The notes under the pieces were generated by a model, which did no database searches, was not told the origin of the DNA, and saw nothing but the letters and a program-made list of their open reading frames with translations. A DNA stretch of 64,000 nt from Rhizobium bangladeshense (GTDB lineage: Bacteria; Pseudomonadota; Alphaproteobacteria; Rhizobiales; Rhizobiaceae), in contig NZ_CP071612.1 in the NCBI RefSeq assembly GCF_017357245.1, positions 189,001-253,000 on the forward strand, read 5' to 3'. Numbering within the stretch: position 1 is the stretch's first letter; each line of letters starts with the position of its first letter. Shown in pieces: positions 46,093-55,565 of the stretch. The translations under genes were made by a program, and so were the position numbers.

Positions 46093-49032
46093 TCACCAGC
46101 CTTCTTGGAGCACCTTTTCCAGCATGTCGGCGAAGAAATCCGCGCTTTCGATGCTGAGGCAGAGCGGCGGCTTGATCTTCAGCACATTTTGGTGATCGCC
46201 AGTCGGCTGCATGATGACACCGAGCTCGAGAAGCCGATCGCAGATCGCCGCCGTCTCTTCCGTCGCCGGCTCCAGCGTCGTTCTGTCGCGGACGAATTCC
46301 AGCCCGAGATAGAGACCCATGCCATGGACGGCGCCGGCGATCGAGTGCCGGTCGATCAGCGCGGCGAGCCGCGCCTTCAGATGATCTCCCACCGTGCGGG
46401 CATTTTCCTGGAGCTTCTCCTCGGCCATGATATCGAGCACCGTCATGCCGGCGACGCAGCTGACCGGGCTGCCGCCGGTGGAGGAGAAGAAGGGCCCCTC
46501 CTTCTCCAGCGACTGCGCAATCTCCCGTCTGGTGATGACGGCGCCGAGCGGATGGCCATTGCCCATGCCCTTGGCGATGGTGATGATATCGGGCACGACC
46601 CCTTGCTGCTCGAAGCCCCAGAAATAATGGCCGAGCCGGCCATAACCGACCTGCACCTCATCGGCGATGCAGAGCCCGCCGCGGGCTCGCACCTCAGCAT
46701 AGATTTCCTTGAGGTAACCTTCTGGTAGGGGAATACCGCCGGCATTGCCGTAGACTGATTCGCAGATGAAGCCCGCAAGGCCCTGGCCGCCCGCGTCGAT
46801 CATCTCGAATATCGGCTTGGCGGCGCCGAGGTAGCTCGCCGCTGTGTCGGGTCCGCGGAACGCACCGCGGTAGGTATTCGGCGAAACGGCCGCATGCACC
46901 CAATCCGGGCGGGTGGTCGGCGCCAGCGGATTGTCGGCGATCGAAGTGGAGACGGCGTCGCTCGCCGCCGACCAGCCGTGATAGGCTTCGAGCAGGCAGA
47001 GCATGTTGCGCGCGCCGCTATGGGCTTGCGCCAGCCGGATCGCCAGATCATTGGCCTCAGAGCCGCTGTTGACGAGGAAGACCGCGTCGAGCCCGTCCGG
47101 CGTGAGCGCCGCGAGACGTTCGGAAAATTCCGCGATCGCCGCATAGTGGAAACGTGAATTCGTATTGAGCCGCTGCCATTGGGCGCTGATTGCCGCCGCC
47201 ATCCTGGGGTGGCCGTGGCCGAGAATCGTCACATTGTTGACCATGTCGAGATAGGCGCGGCCCTCGACATCGAACAGGTGTTCCCTCCAGCCGCGCTCGA
47301 TCTGCGGGGGCGCGGCATAATAGTTCTTCTGGGCGCTGGCAAGATGGGCCTGCCGCCTGGCGAGTAGGTCGGCCGTCTCCGGTGGCGGCGCATCCGCTCC
47401 CGGGCCGAGAAGCGGCGAAGGCGAAGGGCAGAGCACCGACCAGGCTGCCGCCTCGCGCGGCCTGGCAAAGAGCGGGGGTTCGAGGCCTGCTACGCTGCAG
47501 AGCTGGAGGCGCAGGCCGCCGAGCGACGACGCTTCACCGAAAACCGAACCGAGCGGATCGCCGGCGGCGAGCACGGCGCCATCCTCGACCCCACCCTCGA
47601 TCAAAGGGTCGAGCCCGTCGAGATGAAGGGTCATGCTGTCGTCCGACAGTGTCAGATGCTGGTCCTTCCAGCCGATGCGGCCGGCAAACGGCGCGGCGAC
47701 CGCGCTTCCTGCGGCAAGGCAGATGTCGACATGCAGGGCGAAGGTCGCCTGTCCCGCGGTGTTTCCGAGGGCAGCGCGGGAAAGCCTATATTCACCGTAG
47801 CGCGTCGCCGCCGTGCCGTTTTCGGTAGCAGCCCGGGCAAGCAGCCGCCAGTCCATATCGGCGTTCAGCCAGTTTCCGGCGGAAAAATGCGCGCTCCGCA
47901 CGCCAAGGTCGACATAGCCGATCGTAGCCGGATCGATATCGGGCAGCAAAGGCAGCCATGCTGACGGCTGCGGAGCGGCGACATCTGCACCGACCGCCTT
48001 GAGGATTGCGGCTTCCATGAGTTCGAATGGAACCGACATCGCCGTATCGAAGATCGCCCGCTCACGCTCGAGATTGCTGCGGACATAGTCGTTATCGGGA
48101 TCGATGGACATCTGCTGCTCGCTGCTGGCCACCAGGATGACCGCGCGTGCGACGATCAACGGCCAGAGCGCCTTCAGTTCCTCGTCCCTCAGCGGATAGA
48201 TCGCCTGATAGGCGGTGACGGCGGGCAGGATATGAAAGGGATCGCCATTCGCCTGATGCAGCAGCGAAGCGCATGTGACGGCTAGGTCGCCAACCAGCCA
48301 GCCGCGGATAATGTCACCGAAATCGATGACCCCGTCGGGGATCGTGTGGCCATGGGCGTCGCGGTGGCCGACGACGTTGTCGCCGGTGACGTCATGATGG
48401 ACAGCCTGGAGCCGAAGCGACGGCGCCAGGGGCTGGATGCGGCGAACGGCCTTCACCATGGTTTTGGCGATCCGGTCGCGGGCAGCGCTGTCGGTGATGG
48501 CGGAAAGCAGCTGCACGGCCACAGGGCCGGCGCGTCTTAAATCCCACTGCAGGCTGCGGTCGAGGCCGGGATGGTCGAAATCGGCAAGCGATTGTGCCAG
48601 CCGCGCGCAGAGCGCGCCGAGCGCCGCGACGGAAGCCGGCGCCAGATACCTCTTCTCCGTCAGCCCCTGGCCTTCCAGATATTCCAGCAGCCGGACCTGA
48701 TAGCCGTGCCCGCGCACGGTAAGGACGACGATCTCCCGCCCGTCATTCGTGGGGATCACGTTCGGAACGCGTGGCGCATCCTGACGGCTTTTGAGGTGAT
48801 GGAGCGCTGCATTCTGCGCTTCGAGCTCGCGGGTCTCGTAGGCGGCATGGCAGATCTTCAGAACGTATCGACCGCGATCGCTGTCGACGCGGTAGTTCCG
48901 ATCCTGCTGGCTACCGAGTTCAGCGAGTGTGCCGGACAGGCTGTAATGGGCAAGAAGGATTTCTTCCGCGTCAGAAACGCTGACGTCGGGACGCGGCAGC
49001 GCCATGCGATCAACAAGCGCCTCGTCGGTCAT
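46093..49032 (-). CDS. Three-domain fusion: APH-type kinase, M23-like domain, class III aminotransferase
   Basis: A 979-residue cytoplasmic protein. Residues about 20-340 are a small-molecule kinase of the APH / choline kinase fold, with 'HHDVTGDN' (catalytic D214) and 'VIDFGD' (D237). Residues about 420-505 resemble an M23/LytM beta domain ('LHVDICLAAGSAVAAPFAGRI'), but zinc ligands look incomplete. Residues about 560-979 are a fold-type I PLP enzyme with 'DEVQ' at 791-794 and the Schiff-base K821 (TIAKGMGNG). The aminotransferase part is closest in style to the AGXT2L phospholyases, whose animal partner kinase is APH-like, so a phosphorylate-then-eliminate reaction on an amino alcohol or hydroxy amino acid is plausible. 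The ATG at 49032 is better placed after GGGGGA than that at 49041. Confidence 0.85.
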   Translation of the reverse strand: MTDEALVDRMALPRPDVSVSDAEEILLAHYSLSGTLAELGSQQDRNYRVDSDRGRYVLKICHAAYETRELEAQNAALHHLKSRQDAPRVPNVIPTNDGREIVVLTVRGHGYQVRLLEYLEGQGLTEKRYLAPASVAALGALCARLAQSLADFDHPGLDRSLQWDLRRAGPVAVQLLSAITDSAARDRIAKTMVKAVRRIQPLAPSLRLQAVHHDVTGDNVVGHRDAHGHTIPDGVIDFGDIIRGWLVGDLAVTCASLLHQANGDPFHILPAVTAYQAIYPLRDEELKALWPLIVARAVILVASSEQQMSIDPDNDYVRSNLERERAIFDTAMSVPFELMEAAILKAVGADVAAPQPSAWLPLLPDIDPATIGYVDLGVRSAHFSAGNWLNADMDWRLLARAATENGTAATRYGEYRLSRAALGNTAGQATFALHVDICLAAGSAVAAPFAGRIGWKDQHLTLSDDSMTLHLDGLDPLIEGGVEDGAVLAAGDPLGSVFGEASSLGGLRLQLCSVAGLEPPLFARPREAAAWSVLCPSPSPLLGPGADAPPPETADLLARRQAHLASAQKNYYAAPPQIERGWREHLFDVEGRAYLDMVNNVTILGHGHPRMAAAISAQWQRLNTNSRFHYAAIAEFSERLAALTPDGLDAVFLVNSGSEANDLAIRLAQAHSGARNMLCLLEAYHGWSAASDAVSTSIADNPLAPTTRPDWVHAAVSPNTYRGAFRGPDTAASYLGAAKPIFEMIDAGGQGLAGFICESVYGNAGGIPLPEGYLKEIYAEVRARGGLCIADEVQVGYGRLGHYFWGFEQQGVVPDIITIAKGMGNGHPLGAVITRREIAQSLEKEGPFFSSTGGSPVSCVAGMTVLDIMAEEKLQENARTVGDHLKARLAALIDRHSIAGAVHGMGLYLGLEFVRDRTTLEPATEETAAICDRLLELGVIMQPTGDHQNVLKIKPPLCLSIESADFFADMLEKVLQEGW

Positions 49033-49149
49033 GACACCCATCCCCCAGTATGATTCGATTACCCCTTAAACGCGATAATCAAATACTTGCCGCTGGCAGG
49101 CAACGGGAGATTGTTGTCTGCCAGCAAAAGAGATGCGGCCTCTACCGAC

Positions 49150-50034
49150 TCACCCCATGCGTTCTGAGGCGTAGCTTCCCGGGCTTGCCGGGAAGACGAC
49201 GGTGCGGTTGCCGTTGATGAAGGTGCGGTGGTGGATATGAGCGTGGATGGCGCGCGCCAGCACCTGGCTTTCGACGTCGCGGCCGATCGAGACATAGTCG
49301 TCGGGCGACTGCGCATGGGTGATGCGCGCCGTGTCCTGCTCGATGATCGGGCCTTCGTCGAGGTCGGCTGTGACGTAATGGGCGGTGGCGCCGATCAGCT
49401 TGACGCCGCGGCCATAGGCCTGCTTGTAGGGATTGGCGCCCTTGAAGCTCGGCAGGAAGGAGTGGTGGATGTTGATGATCCTGCCCGACATCTGCTTGCA
49501 GAGCTGGTCGGAGAGAACCTGCATGTAGCGGGCGAGCACGATCAGCTCGGTGCCGGTCTGCTCGACGAGGTCGACGAGCTGGGCCTCGGCCTGCGGCTTG
49601 TTCTCCTTTGTCACCTTGATGTAGTGGAAGGGGATGTCGTGGTTGACGACGACCTTCTGGTAATCGAAATGGTTGGAGACGACGCCGACGATGTCGATCG
49701 GTAGCGCCCCGATCTTCCAGCGGTAGAGCAGGTCGTTGAGACAATGGCCGAAGCGCGACACCATCAAGAGCACCTTCATGCGCTTGTCGCTGTCGTGGAA
49801 TTCGTAATCCATTGCGAAGGGGGCGGCGACGGCGGCAAAATCGGCGCTGATTTCGGGGCCGGAAAGCCCTTCCTCGGAAATGAAGCTGACGCGCATGAAG
49901 AACCTGCCGGTATCGAGGTCGTCGAACTGGCTGGAGTCGATGATGTTGCAGCCCTTGTCGGCCAGATAGCTCGAAATCGCCGCAACGATGCCGCGCGTCG
50001 ACTTGCAGGATACCGTCAATACATAGCTTTTCAT
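49150..50034 (-). CDS. purU: Formyltetrahydrofolate deformylase
   Basis: A 294-residue enzyme that hydrolyses 10-formyltetrahydrofolate to formate and tetrahydrofolate, balancing one-carbon pools. An ACT domain occupies about residues 4-80 ('LTVSCKSTRGIVAAISSYLADKGCNI'), and a formyltransferase-type domain follows, with 'NIHHSFLPSFKGANPYKQA' (about 200-218) and the catalytic Asn-His-Asp elements, the last in 'DLDEGPII' (about 236). The frame is open to 50115, but ATG 50034 after GGGAGAAAC gives the family's start 'MKSYVLTV'. It lies 117 bases upstream of the fusion gene, on the same strand. Confidence 0.94.
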   Translation of the reverse strand: MKSYVLTVSCKSTRGIVAAISSYLADKGCNIIDSSQFDDLDTGRFFMRVSFISEEGLSGPEISADFAAVAAPFAMDYEFHDSDKRMKVLLMVSRFGHCLNDLLYRWKIGALPIDIVGVVSNHFDYQKVVVNHDIPFHYIKVTKENKPQAEAQLVDLVEQTGTELIVLARYMQVLSDQLCKQMSGRIINIHHSFLPSFKGANPYKQAYGRGVKLIGATAHYVTADLDEGPIIEQDTARITHAQSPDDYVSIGRDVESQVLARAIHAHIHHRTFINGNRTVVFPASPGSYASERMG

Positions 50035-50350
50035 GTTTCTCCCTCTTCCCTCTTGGAGGTCGCAGCCCGTGCTTAGATCAAAGCTCGAGCCGCGAACAGG
50101 CCGGCGCACTTTCATTTATGCGACAAATTGCAAGATAAACTATCACGTTCCTGCAAGTTCTCTCATGGCTGGCATCAGCTTAGGAGAAGTTGCTCGAAAC
50201 GCTGTGCCGCCAGCGCCGCCCGGATGTGTATTCTCGCCTTCAGTGAGTGAAATTAAAGCATGCCGCTGAAAGCTGATGGGCAAATTGCGACATCGAGAGG
50301 CGGGAAACCAAGGATGTGAAGGGCGAAAAATTGAATCCGAAGGTTCACAT
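50035..50350. other. Gap without recognised gene
   Basis: 316 bases between the purU start and the end of the acyltransferase gene. It is AT-richer in 50115-50170 and must hold the purU promoter. No convincing gene, terminator or repeat was seen. Confidence 0.5.
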
Positions 50351-51367
50351 CTAGGCTGGCGGTCGGCTCACGATCGCCGCTTTCCGGCGCGGCGTGGTGA
50401 TTTCATGGACGATTGCGCCGCCGATCGACGAGAGCACCAGCGACAGGATCACGAAAAATACCGGCTGCTGCAGGATGTCGATCTGCAGGCGGTCCGAAGC
50501 CACCCTCAGGAAAGCGAGAGTGAAGGCGTGGGTGATATAGATGCTGTAGGAGCAGTCGCCGAGATAATTCAGCCATCCCAGGACCGGTAGCCGGGAAAAG
50601 TCGATGGAAACTGCCCCGTAGACGATAAAAATCGCGGGGATTCCCCAGGCGTAGAACCGGCTCTCCGGCGGCATCAGCGCTTCGTTGACGAGGAGGAAGG
50701 CAAAGCCGGTGGCCAGTGCCGCCCATGCCCAGCGCTTCGGCAGAAGCACCTTCTGCCCGTAAAGCCAGCCGAGCACGACGCCGGCGAGGAACTCCAGCAT
50801 GATCGGTTCGCCGTAGAACCGGGTGCCTGCCGTTTGCGGCAGCAGCCGGCAGGCAATCAGGATCACGGCAAAGACGGCAAACATCGCTGGAATCCGCCGG
50901 GCTTCCGAGAGCGGCAGTAACAGAGCAAACACGAAATAGAAGAACATCTCGTAATTCAGCGTCCAGCCCGGCACGACGACGGGGGTAATCGTGCTTGGAT
51001 CGGCGGCATTGGCCCATGGCAGAAAGAACAGCGAGGCGATGAGATGCGGCAGATCGAACACCGTCGATTTGAGCAATGATGGAGCCACCAGCGCCACGAC
51101 AGCCGAAAACAATGTTGCCAGCCAATAGAGCGGGACGATCCTCCTGATGCGACGGCGGGCGAAATCCATGGGGCTCATCGCGCGCCCGCTCGTCGTCAGC
51201 CACATCACGAAGCCGCTCAGGACGAAGAAGATGTCGACGCCGGTTTCACCATACAGAAAAGCTGTGGCGTCGACGGCAGGATTGACCTTGGCGAGCTGCA
51301 AGATCGCATGGAAATAAACGACCATCAGCGCCGCAACAGCGCGCAAATATTGAAGCTGGACAAGCAT
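50351..51367 (-). CDS. Membrane acyltransferase (acyltransferase 3 family, ExoZ-like)
   Basis: A 338-residue protein with about ten membrane segments. It starts 'MLVQLQYLRAVAALMVVYFHA', the family's first block with its R-A-x-A pattern and active-site histidine (H20). 'GVDIFFVLSGFVMW' (43-56) and 'RRRIRRIVPLYWLATL' (71-86) follow. Such proteins add acetyl or other acyl groups to exported polysaccharides; ExoZ acetylates succinoglycan. Its place beside polymerase and chain-length genes suggests it decorates the polysaccharide made here. The target sugar is unknown. Confidence 0.87.
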   Translation of the reverse strand: MLVQLQYLRAVAALMVVYFHAILQLAKVNPAVDATAFLYGETGVDIFFVLSGFVMWLTTSGRAMSPMDFARRRIRRIVPLYWLATLFSAVVALVAPSLLKSTVFDLPHLIASLFFLPWANAADPSTITPVVVPGWTLNYEMFFYFVFALLLPLSEARRIPAMFAVFAVILIACRLLPQTAGTRFYGEPIMLEFLAGVVLGWLYGQKVLLPKRWAWAALATGFAFLLVNEALMPPESRFYAWGIPAIFIVYGAVSIDFSRLPVLGWLNYLGDCSYSIYITHAFTLAFLRVASDRLQIDILQQPVFFVILSLVLSSIGGAIVHEITTPRRKAAIVSRPPA

Positions 51368-51424
51368 CTGATGTCTTGCTCCTCAGGCTCGCGGGCGGCG
51401 CCGGCTTCTACCGTGCCGCTGCGG

Positions 51425-52705
51425 TCAACTCGGTACATCTGCCGCACGACCCTGTCGGATGCGCGGGCTGTCGTGGAAGCGCATATATCCGACGACGAAC
51501 CACAAGAGGCCGGCAATCTTCATCGAGAAAACAGCGGTGCCCCCGATCATCATATTCAGAAAAATGAAAAGAGAAAGTGAATGGGCGCATCGCCTCTGTG
51601 CTGCCGTACGGCCGGCGGGGAAGAGACAGACGAACATCCAGAAGGCGATGACGCCGAAGATCGTCGCTGCGTAGATCAGATAAACGTAGCCGCTGTCGGC
51701 GAACTCGGCGACCCTGTCGACCGACAGCCCGAGAACGGCGAGGGGATCGAGCTCCATGATCTTCTTCATGGTCAGGTTGATGCGACCGGTGAAATTGTCG
51801 CCCGTCGCATTGGGCTTCATGGTGTAGACGAGGAAGCCCGCGGCGATGATCAGCGGCATCAGCGCCAGATTGAAATTCCTCGGGATCTTCGGAAAGACGA
51901 AATAACCGACGATGCAGGCAAAACAGAAGATCAGCATTGTGCGCGTATCGTTCGTTACCAGGATCAGCACGGCCGTGCCGATGAAGAGTAGCCGGTCCCA
52001 GCGGCCAGTCCTTTCCCACATGGAAACGAGGTAGATCGCGATCACGCCGCAGAAATTGGCGAGCGACACCTGCTCGAGGAAGATCGAGGAGGAGCGGTGG
52101 TCGATGATGCCGAAGGAGAAGCGCTCGGGAAAACCGAGCGCATTCTGGAACAGGCCTGTCTTGTTGTAGCTCAGCGGCAGCAGCCCGCGCGTATTGGCGA
52201 AATAATCGGACGGATGCACGATGCTGACATAGAAAGGCACGCTGACGATCTCGAAGATCAGGAAAATCAACACCGCAAGGCTTGCCCAGCGGAAGGTAAG
52301 CTTGATTGTTTTCTCGTTACTCCAGCCGCCGAGGCCGGAAAAGCAGAACATGATCAGCACATTGCGGAAGTTGTCGACGAACGGCACGCGATTGAGCACG
52401 CTGACATAGATGGTGACGACAAGCGTGAACAGCAGGAACAGGAAGGCCGGCAGATCCGTCTCGTAGATCCCCTTGTGGAGAATGTAGATGATGGCGCTTG
52501 CCAGAATCAGGCCTTCGCTGGCGGCGACATGCGTCATCGAAAGCGGCGTGATGTTATGGTTTATGAACGCGAGAATGCCGTTATAGAGCACCGAAAGCAG
52601 GCCGAGCCAAAGCACCGGATGGTCGACGCGCGGTGTCCTCCCGGCCACATGGAGCGGCTTGTTCGCCATGGTGAAAGTCGCTGCCTTCTGATCGACGGCT
52701 GCCAC
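51425..52705 (-). CDS. Polysaccharide polymerase / O-antigen ligase-like membrane protein
   Basis: A 426-residue protein with 10-12 hydrophobic segments and a large loop near residues 190-240 ('LLPLSYNKTGLFQNALGFPERFSFG'), the layout of Wzy / O-antigen ligase / ExoQ proteins. The 'DHRSSSIFLEQVSLANFCG' stretch resembles the conserved loop region of O-antigen polymerases. GTG 52705 follows AAGGGGA at seven bases, just after the GH5 stop; an ATG at 52669 is possible. It would join repeat units in the periplasm. The assignment rests on topology and neighbours, not on a diagnostic residue. Confidence 0.75.
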   Translation of the reverse strand: MAAVDQKAATFTMANKPLHVAGRTPRVDHPVLWLGLLSVLYNGILAFINHNITPLSMTHVAASEGLILASAIIYILHKGIYETDLPAFLFLLFTLVVTIYVSVLNRVPFVDNFRNVLIMFCFSGLGGWSNEKTIKLTFRWASLAVLIFLIFEIVSVPFYVSIVHPSDYFANTRGLLPLSYNKTGLFQNALGFPERFSFGIIDHRSSSIFLEQVSLANFCGVIAIYLVSMWERTGRWDRLLFIGTAVLILVTNDTRTMLIFCFACIVGYFVFPKIPRNFNLALMPLIIAAGFLVYTMKPNATGDNFTGRINLTMKKIMELDPLAVLGLSVDRVAEFADSGYVYLIYAATIFGVIAFWMFVCLFPAGRTAAQRRCAHSLSLFIFLNMMIGGTAVFSMKIAGLLWFVVGYMRFHDSPRIRQGRAADVPS

Positions 52706-52707
52706 AA

Positions 52708-53757
52708 TCAGTTCCCCTTGGACTTGACGGCGCTGCAGGCGTCGGCATCGGTTTTCGCCGAGGCGGCGAGAAGCCGCATCTGCGGTCGCTCGGCACCCCT
52801 GCCCGGCTGAACGTTGAAAGGCTCGTCTGCCGGCCACCATTCGCCCGCCGCCCAGTAGGACCAGCCGAGCCAGACATCGCTATTCTCCGACATGGTGGCG
52901 TAGATCTTGGTCAGGCCGCTCATGCAGTCCTTGTCGGTGGAGGCGCCGAATTCGCCAAGAAAGCCGCGCTTATGGTTCCGCTTCAGCCAGGCGGTGACGC
53001 CGACGATCGCCTCGACAGCGGCGGCGGCACCTTCGCATGTGGCATGGGTTCCTGATGAATCGACGTCGAGATATTGGTGGACTTCGTAAGCGTAGAAGTC
53101 GAGCGGATCGCGAACGCCCAGCATCACCGTGCCGTTGGCACCGCCGATCACATCCTTCTCCCAACTGTGAGCGCCGCTCCAGGACGTGCCCGGTACGAGG
53201 ATGAGGTTGCGTGCGCCGACGGCGCGGATGGCGCGGATGGCGGCATTGGCGGCATCGAGCCAATCCGTCGCCTTGATGTCATAGGGTTCGTTCATCAGGC
53301 CGAAGAGAACGCCGTCCTGATTGGCGAATTCGACCGCCAGCCTTGCCCAGAAGTCGGCGAATGCGGCGTCCGACGCCGGTGCGGTGCCGACCTGTGCCTT
53401 GTCGTAATAGCCGAAATTATGAGGGTCGAGCAGAACGGCCATGCCGTGCTTGCGGATCAGGGCGACGGTGTCCTTGATCCGCTTGATTTCATCCTCGTCG
53501 AGCCGCCCGCCGAGCGCCGGCTGCAGCCGCTCCCAGCGGAAGGGCAGCCGGATGATCGTCATGCCCTTTTCGGCGAAATAGCGGATCGTCTGCTCGCTCG
53601 GATAGATGTAGTTCGTGCCGTAGATGGCGCCGCGCTCCCCGTATTCGCCGCCGGAAAGATTGACGCCGCGATAACACGGCGCGCCGGCCGCAAAGCCCGG
53701 CGATGGGGTGAGGGCGGCCGCAAGCAGCAGCGCCACCAGATGTCGTGTCGTCCCCAT
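52708..53757 (-). CDS. Secreted glycoside hydrolase family 5 (endoglucanase-like)
   Basis: A 349-residue enzyme with a signal peptide (about residues 1-24). The catalytic acid/base is E157 (GLMNEPYD) and the nucleophile E269 (FLGEFGAS), both normal for GH5. 'YRGVNLSGGEYG' (29-40) and 'IIRLPFRWERLQP' (68-80) are the usual early strands. It would cut beta-glucan chains in the periplasm or outside. Many polysaccharide clusters contain a glycanase that trims or releases chains, which is its likely role here. ATG 53757 after GAGGATTGTC starts the signal peptide and is preferred to the ATG at 53805. The start of the polymerase-like gene follows two bases after its stop. Confidence 0.88.
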   Translation of the reverse strand: MGTTRHLVALLLAAALTPSPGFAAGAPCYRGVNLSGGEYGERGAIYGTNYIYPSEQTIRYFAEKGMTIIRLPFRWERLQPALGGRLDEDEIKRIKDTVALIRKHGMAVLLDPHNFGYYDKAQVGTAPASDAAFADFWARLAVEFANQDGVLFGLMNEPYDIKATDWLDAANAAIRAIRAVGARNLILVPGTSWSGAHSWEKDVIGGANGTVMLGVRDPLDFYAYEVHQYLDVDSSGTHATCEGAAAAVEAIVGVTAWLKRNHKRGFLGEFGASTDKDCMSGLTKIYATMSENSDVWLGWSYWAAGEWWPADEPFNVQPGRGAERPQMRLLAASAKTDADACSAVKSKGN

Positions 53758-53810
53758 GACAATCCTCGCAATCACGGCAAAGCGCGACGTCGATGGTCGC
53801 TGCATTCATC

Positions 53811-53825
53811 TTAACGGTCCGTTAG
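53811..53825. promoter_or_regulatory. Near-consensus CtrA-type box in the GH5 / Wzz divergent region
   Basis: TTAA (53811-53814), seven bases, then TTAG (53822-53825): one mismatch to TTAA-N7-TTAA. The same bases form an odd palindrome TAACGG-T-CCGTTA. It lies between the divergent GH5 and Wzz starts. Confidence 0.35.
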
Positions 53826-53893
53826 CTAAGAATTTCTAAAGTCGCAGCACCTCGGCTTCAGTCTTTCACGCTGGGCGGGACACGAGTGCGCGT

Positions 53894-55504
53894 ATGAGCC
53901 AGTATGACAGGAACAGGGTAAGCCGGCTGCCCGGCTGGCGTAGTTATGAGCCGTCTCAGACTGCGTCGGAAGGCGTGCGCCTGCGCAGTCCGGTCGTTCG
54001 TCCGGATGACTTCGCCCGTCAGGAGCTCGAAACTGCCGCTCCGCCTTTGGTGCCGCCGTCCGTAAGGCCTGCCCAAACCCGCCGATACGGCGAGGCTTCG
54101 CCGGCACCCGCCGGAGAGGCTGCGGCCGATATTCGGCTGCAGGGGACATCCGCACCTGGCGCCCCGCTTCTCGACCTCCGTTCCGGCATCGCCGCAATCT
54201 GGAGCCGCCGGCTGGTGGTTCTCGCACTGGCCCTATTCGGAGCGGTCGGGGGCGGCGTGATGGCGCCGTTGATCGGCCAGAAATTCACGGCCGTCAGCAG
54301 CCTTTATTTCGACCCGCGCCAGATCGGCCTTGCCGAGACGGGCGCGCAATCTTCAGGTCCATCGCCGGAGATGATTTCGGCACTCATCGACAGCCAGGTG
54401 CAGATTCTGACCTCGGGCAATGTGCTGCGCCGCGTCGTCGAGGCGATGAAGCTCGACCAGGATCCGGAATTTAACGGCGGCAGGACGGATGGCGCGGCCG
54501 TGATCGGCGCCCTGCAGAAGGCGCTTGTCATCACCCGCCAGACCGGCACCTACGTCGTTTCGCTCGCCGCGACGACGAATGACCCGGAGAAATCCGCAAA
54601 GCTCGCCAACCAGGTCGTCGCTTCCTTTACCGAGGAGGAAAACAGCGCCTCAAACGGCCTCTACGAAAACACCTCCTCGACGCTGGACGGACGCCTTGCC
54701 GACCTGCGCCAAAAGGTGCTGGAGGCCGAGCAGGCGGTCGAAACCTTCCGTGCCGACAACGACATGGCCGCGACTGCAGGCAATCTGATCTCCGATCAGC
54801 GGCTCGCATCACTGAACACGCTGCTGGTGACGGCACAGGAAAAGACCATTCAGGCCAAGGCCCGCGCCGATGCGGTCGCCAGTCTCCGCGTCGAGGACAT
54901 CGTCGCCGGCAACCAGATGGAAGGCGGCGCCACCTCGCCGCTCGTCAGCCTGCGTCAGCAATATGCCGCCCAGGCCGCCGCCGTCGGCAGCCTCGAAAGC
55001 CAGATGGGCACGCGTCATCCGCGCCTGCAGGCGGCCCGCTCCTCGCTGCAGAGCATATCGGGCGAGATCAAGGGCGAGTTGCAGCGCCTCGCCACCTCCG
55101 CACGGGGCGAATATGAGCAGGCCAAATCAGCCGAGGATAGCATCGCCAAGGAGCTTGCCGTCCAGAAGGCGCTGCAGGCGACGAGTTCGGACAAGCAGGT
55201 GGAACTGAACGAATTGCAGCGCAAGGCGACGGCGGCGCGCGATATCTACGAGACGGTGCTGAAACGCTCCAGCCAGACGAGCGAGGAGCAGAGCCTCAGT
55301 CAAAGCAACATCCGCGTCATCTCGCCGGCCGAACCGCCGGTCAAGGCCGATGGCCCGGGAAAGAAGATCCTGATGGTCGCCGGCATCATCGGCGGCTTCC
55401 TCGCTGGTTTCTTCCTGGGCGCCGCCTTTGCCATTTTGGCCGGCCTCTTCGGCCACCCCGTCATCAGAGGCTATTTCAGGAAATCGCCCGCCACGGCGGC
55501 TTGA
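53894..55504 (+). CDS. Wzz-type chain-length / export protein without kinase domain
   Basis: A 536-residue inner-membrane protein. An unusually long cytoplasmic N-terminus (about 1-100, Pro/Arg/Ala-rich) precedes a first membrane segment (about 105-128). The Wzz domain follows ('ISALIDSQVQILTSGNVLRRVVEAM' near 160-184), then long coiled coils (about 250-450), a Pro-rich 'ISPAEPPVKADGPGKK' block and a second membrane segment (about 492-515). It ends soon after, with no BY-kinase domain, unlike ExoP. It would control chain length or export of the polysaccharide. The ribosome site is weak. Confidence 0.85.
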   Translation: MSQYDRNRVSRLPGWRSYEPSQTASEGVRLRSPVVRPDDFARQELETAAPPLVPPSVRPAQTRRYGEASPAPAGEAAADIRLQGTSAPGAPLLDLRSGIAAIWSRRLVVLALALFGAVGGGVMAPLIGQKFTAVSSLYFDPRQIGLAETGAQSSGPSPEMISALIDSQVQILTSGNVLRRVVEAMKLDQDPEFNGGRTDGAAVIGALQKALVITRQTGTYVVSLAATTNDPEKSAKLANQVVASFTEEENSASNGLYENTSSTLDGRLADLRQKVLEAEQAVETFRADNDMAATAGNLISDQRLASLNTLLVTAQEKTIQAKARADAVASLRVEDIVAGNQMEGGATSPLVSLRQQYAAQAAAVGSLESQMGTRHPRLQAARSSLQSISGEIKGELQRLATSARGEYEQAKSAEDSIAKELAVQKALQATSSDKQVELNELQRKATAARDIYETVLKRSSQTSEEQSLSQSNIRVISPAEPPVKADGPGKKILMVAGIIGGFLAGFFLGAAFAILAGLFGHPVIRGYFRKSPATAA

Positions 55505-55565
55505 TCAAGCGCCCCGCCTTTCCTACATCGGCAGAAGGCGGCCTATCGCCGGCAGGAGAGTTCCC

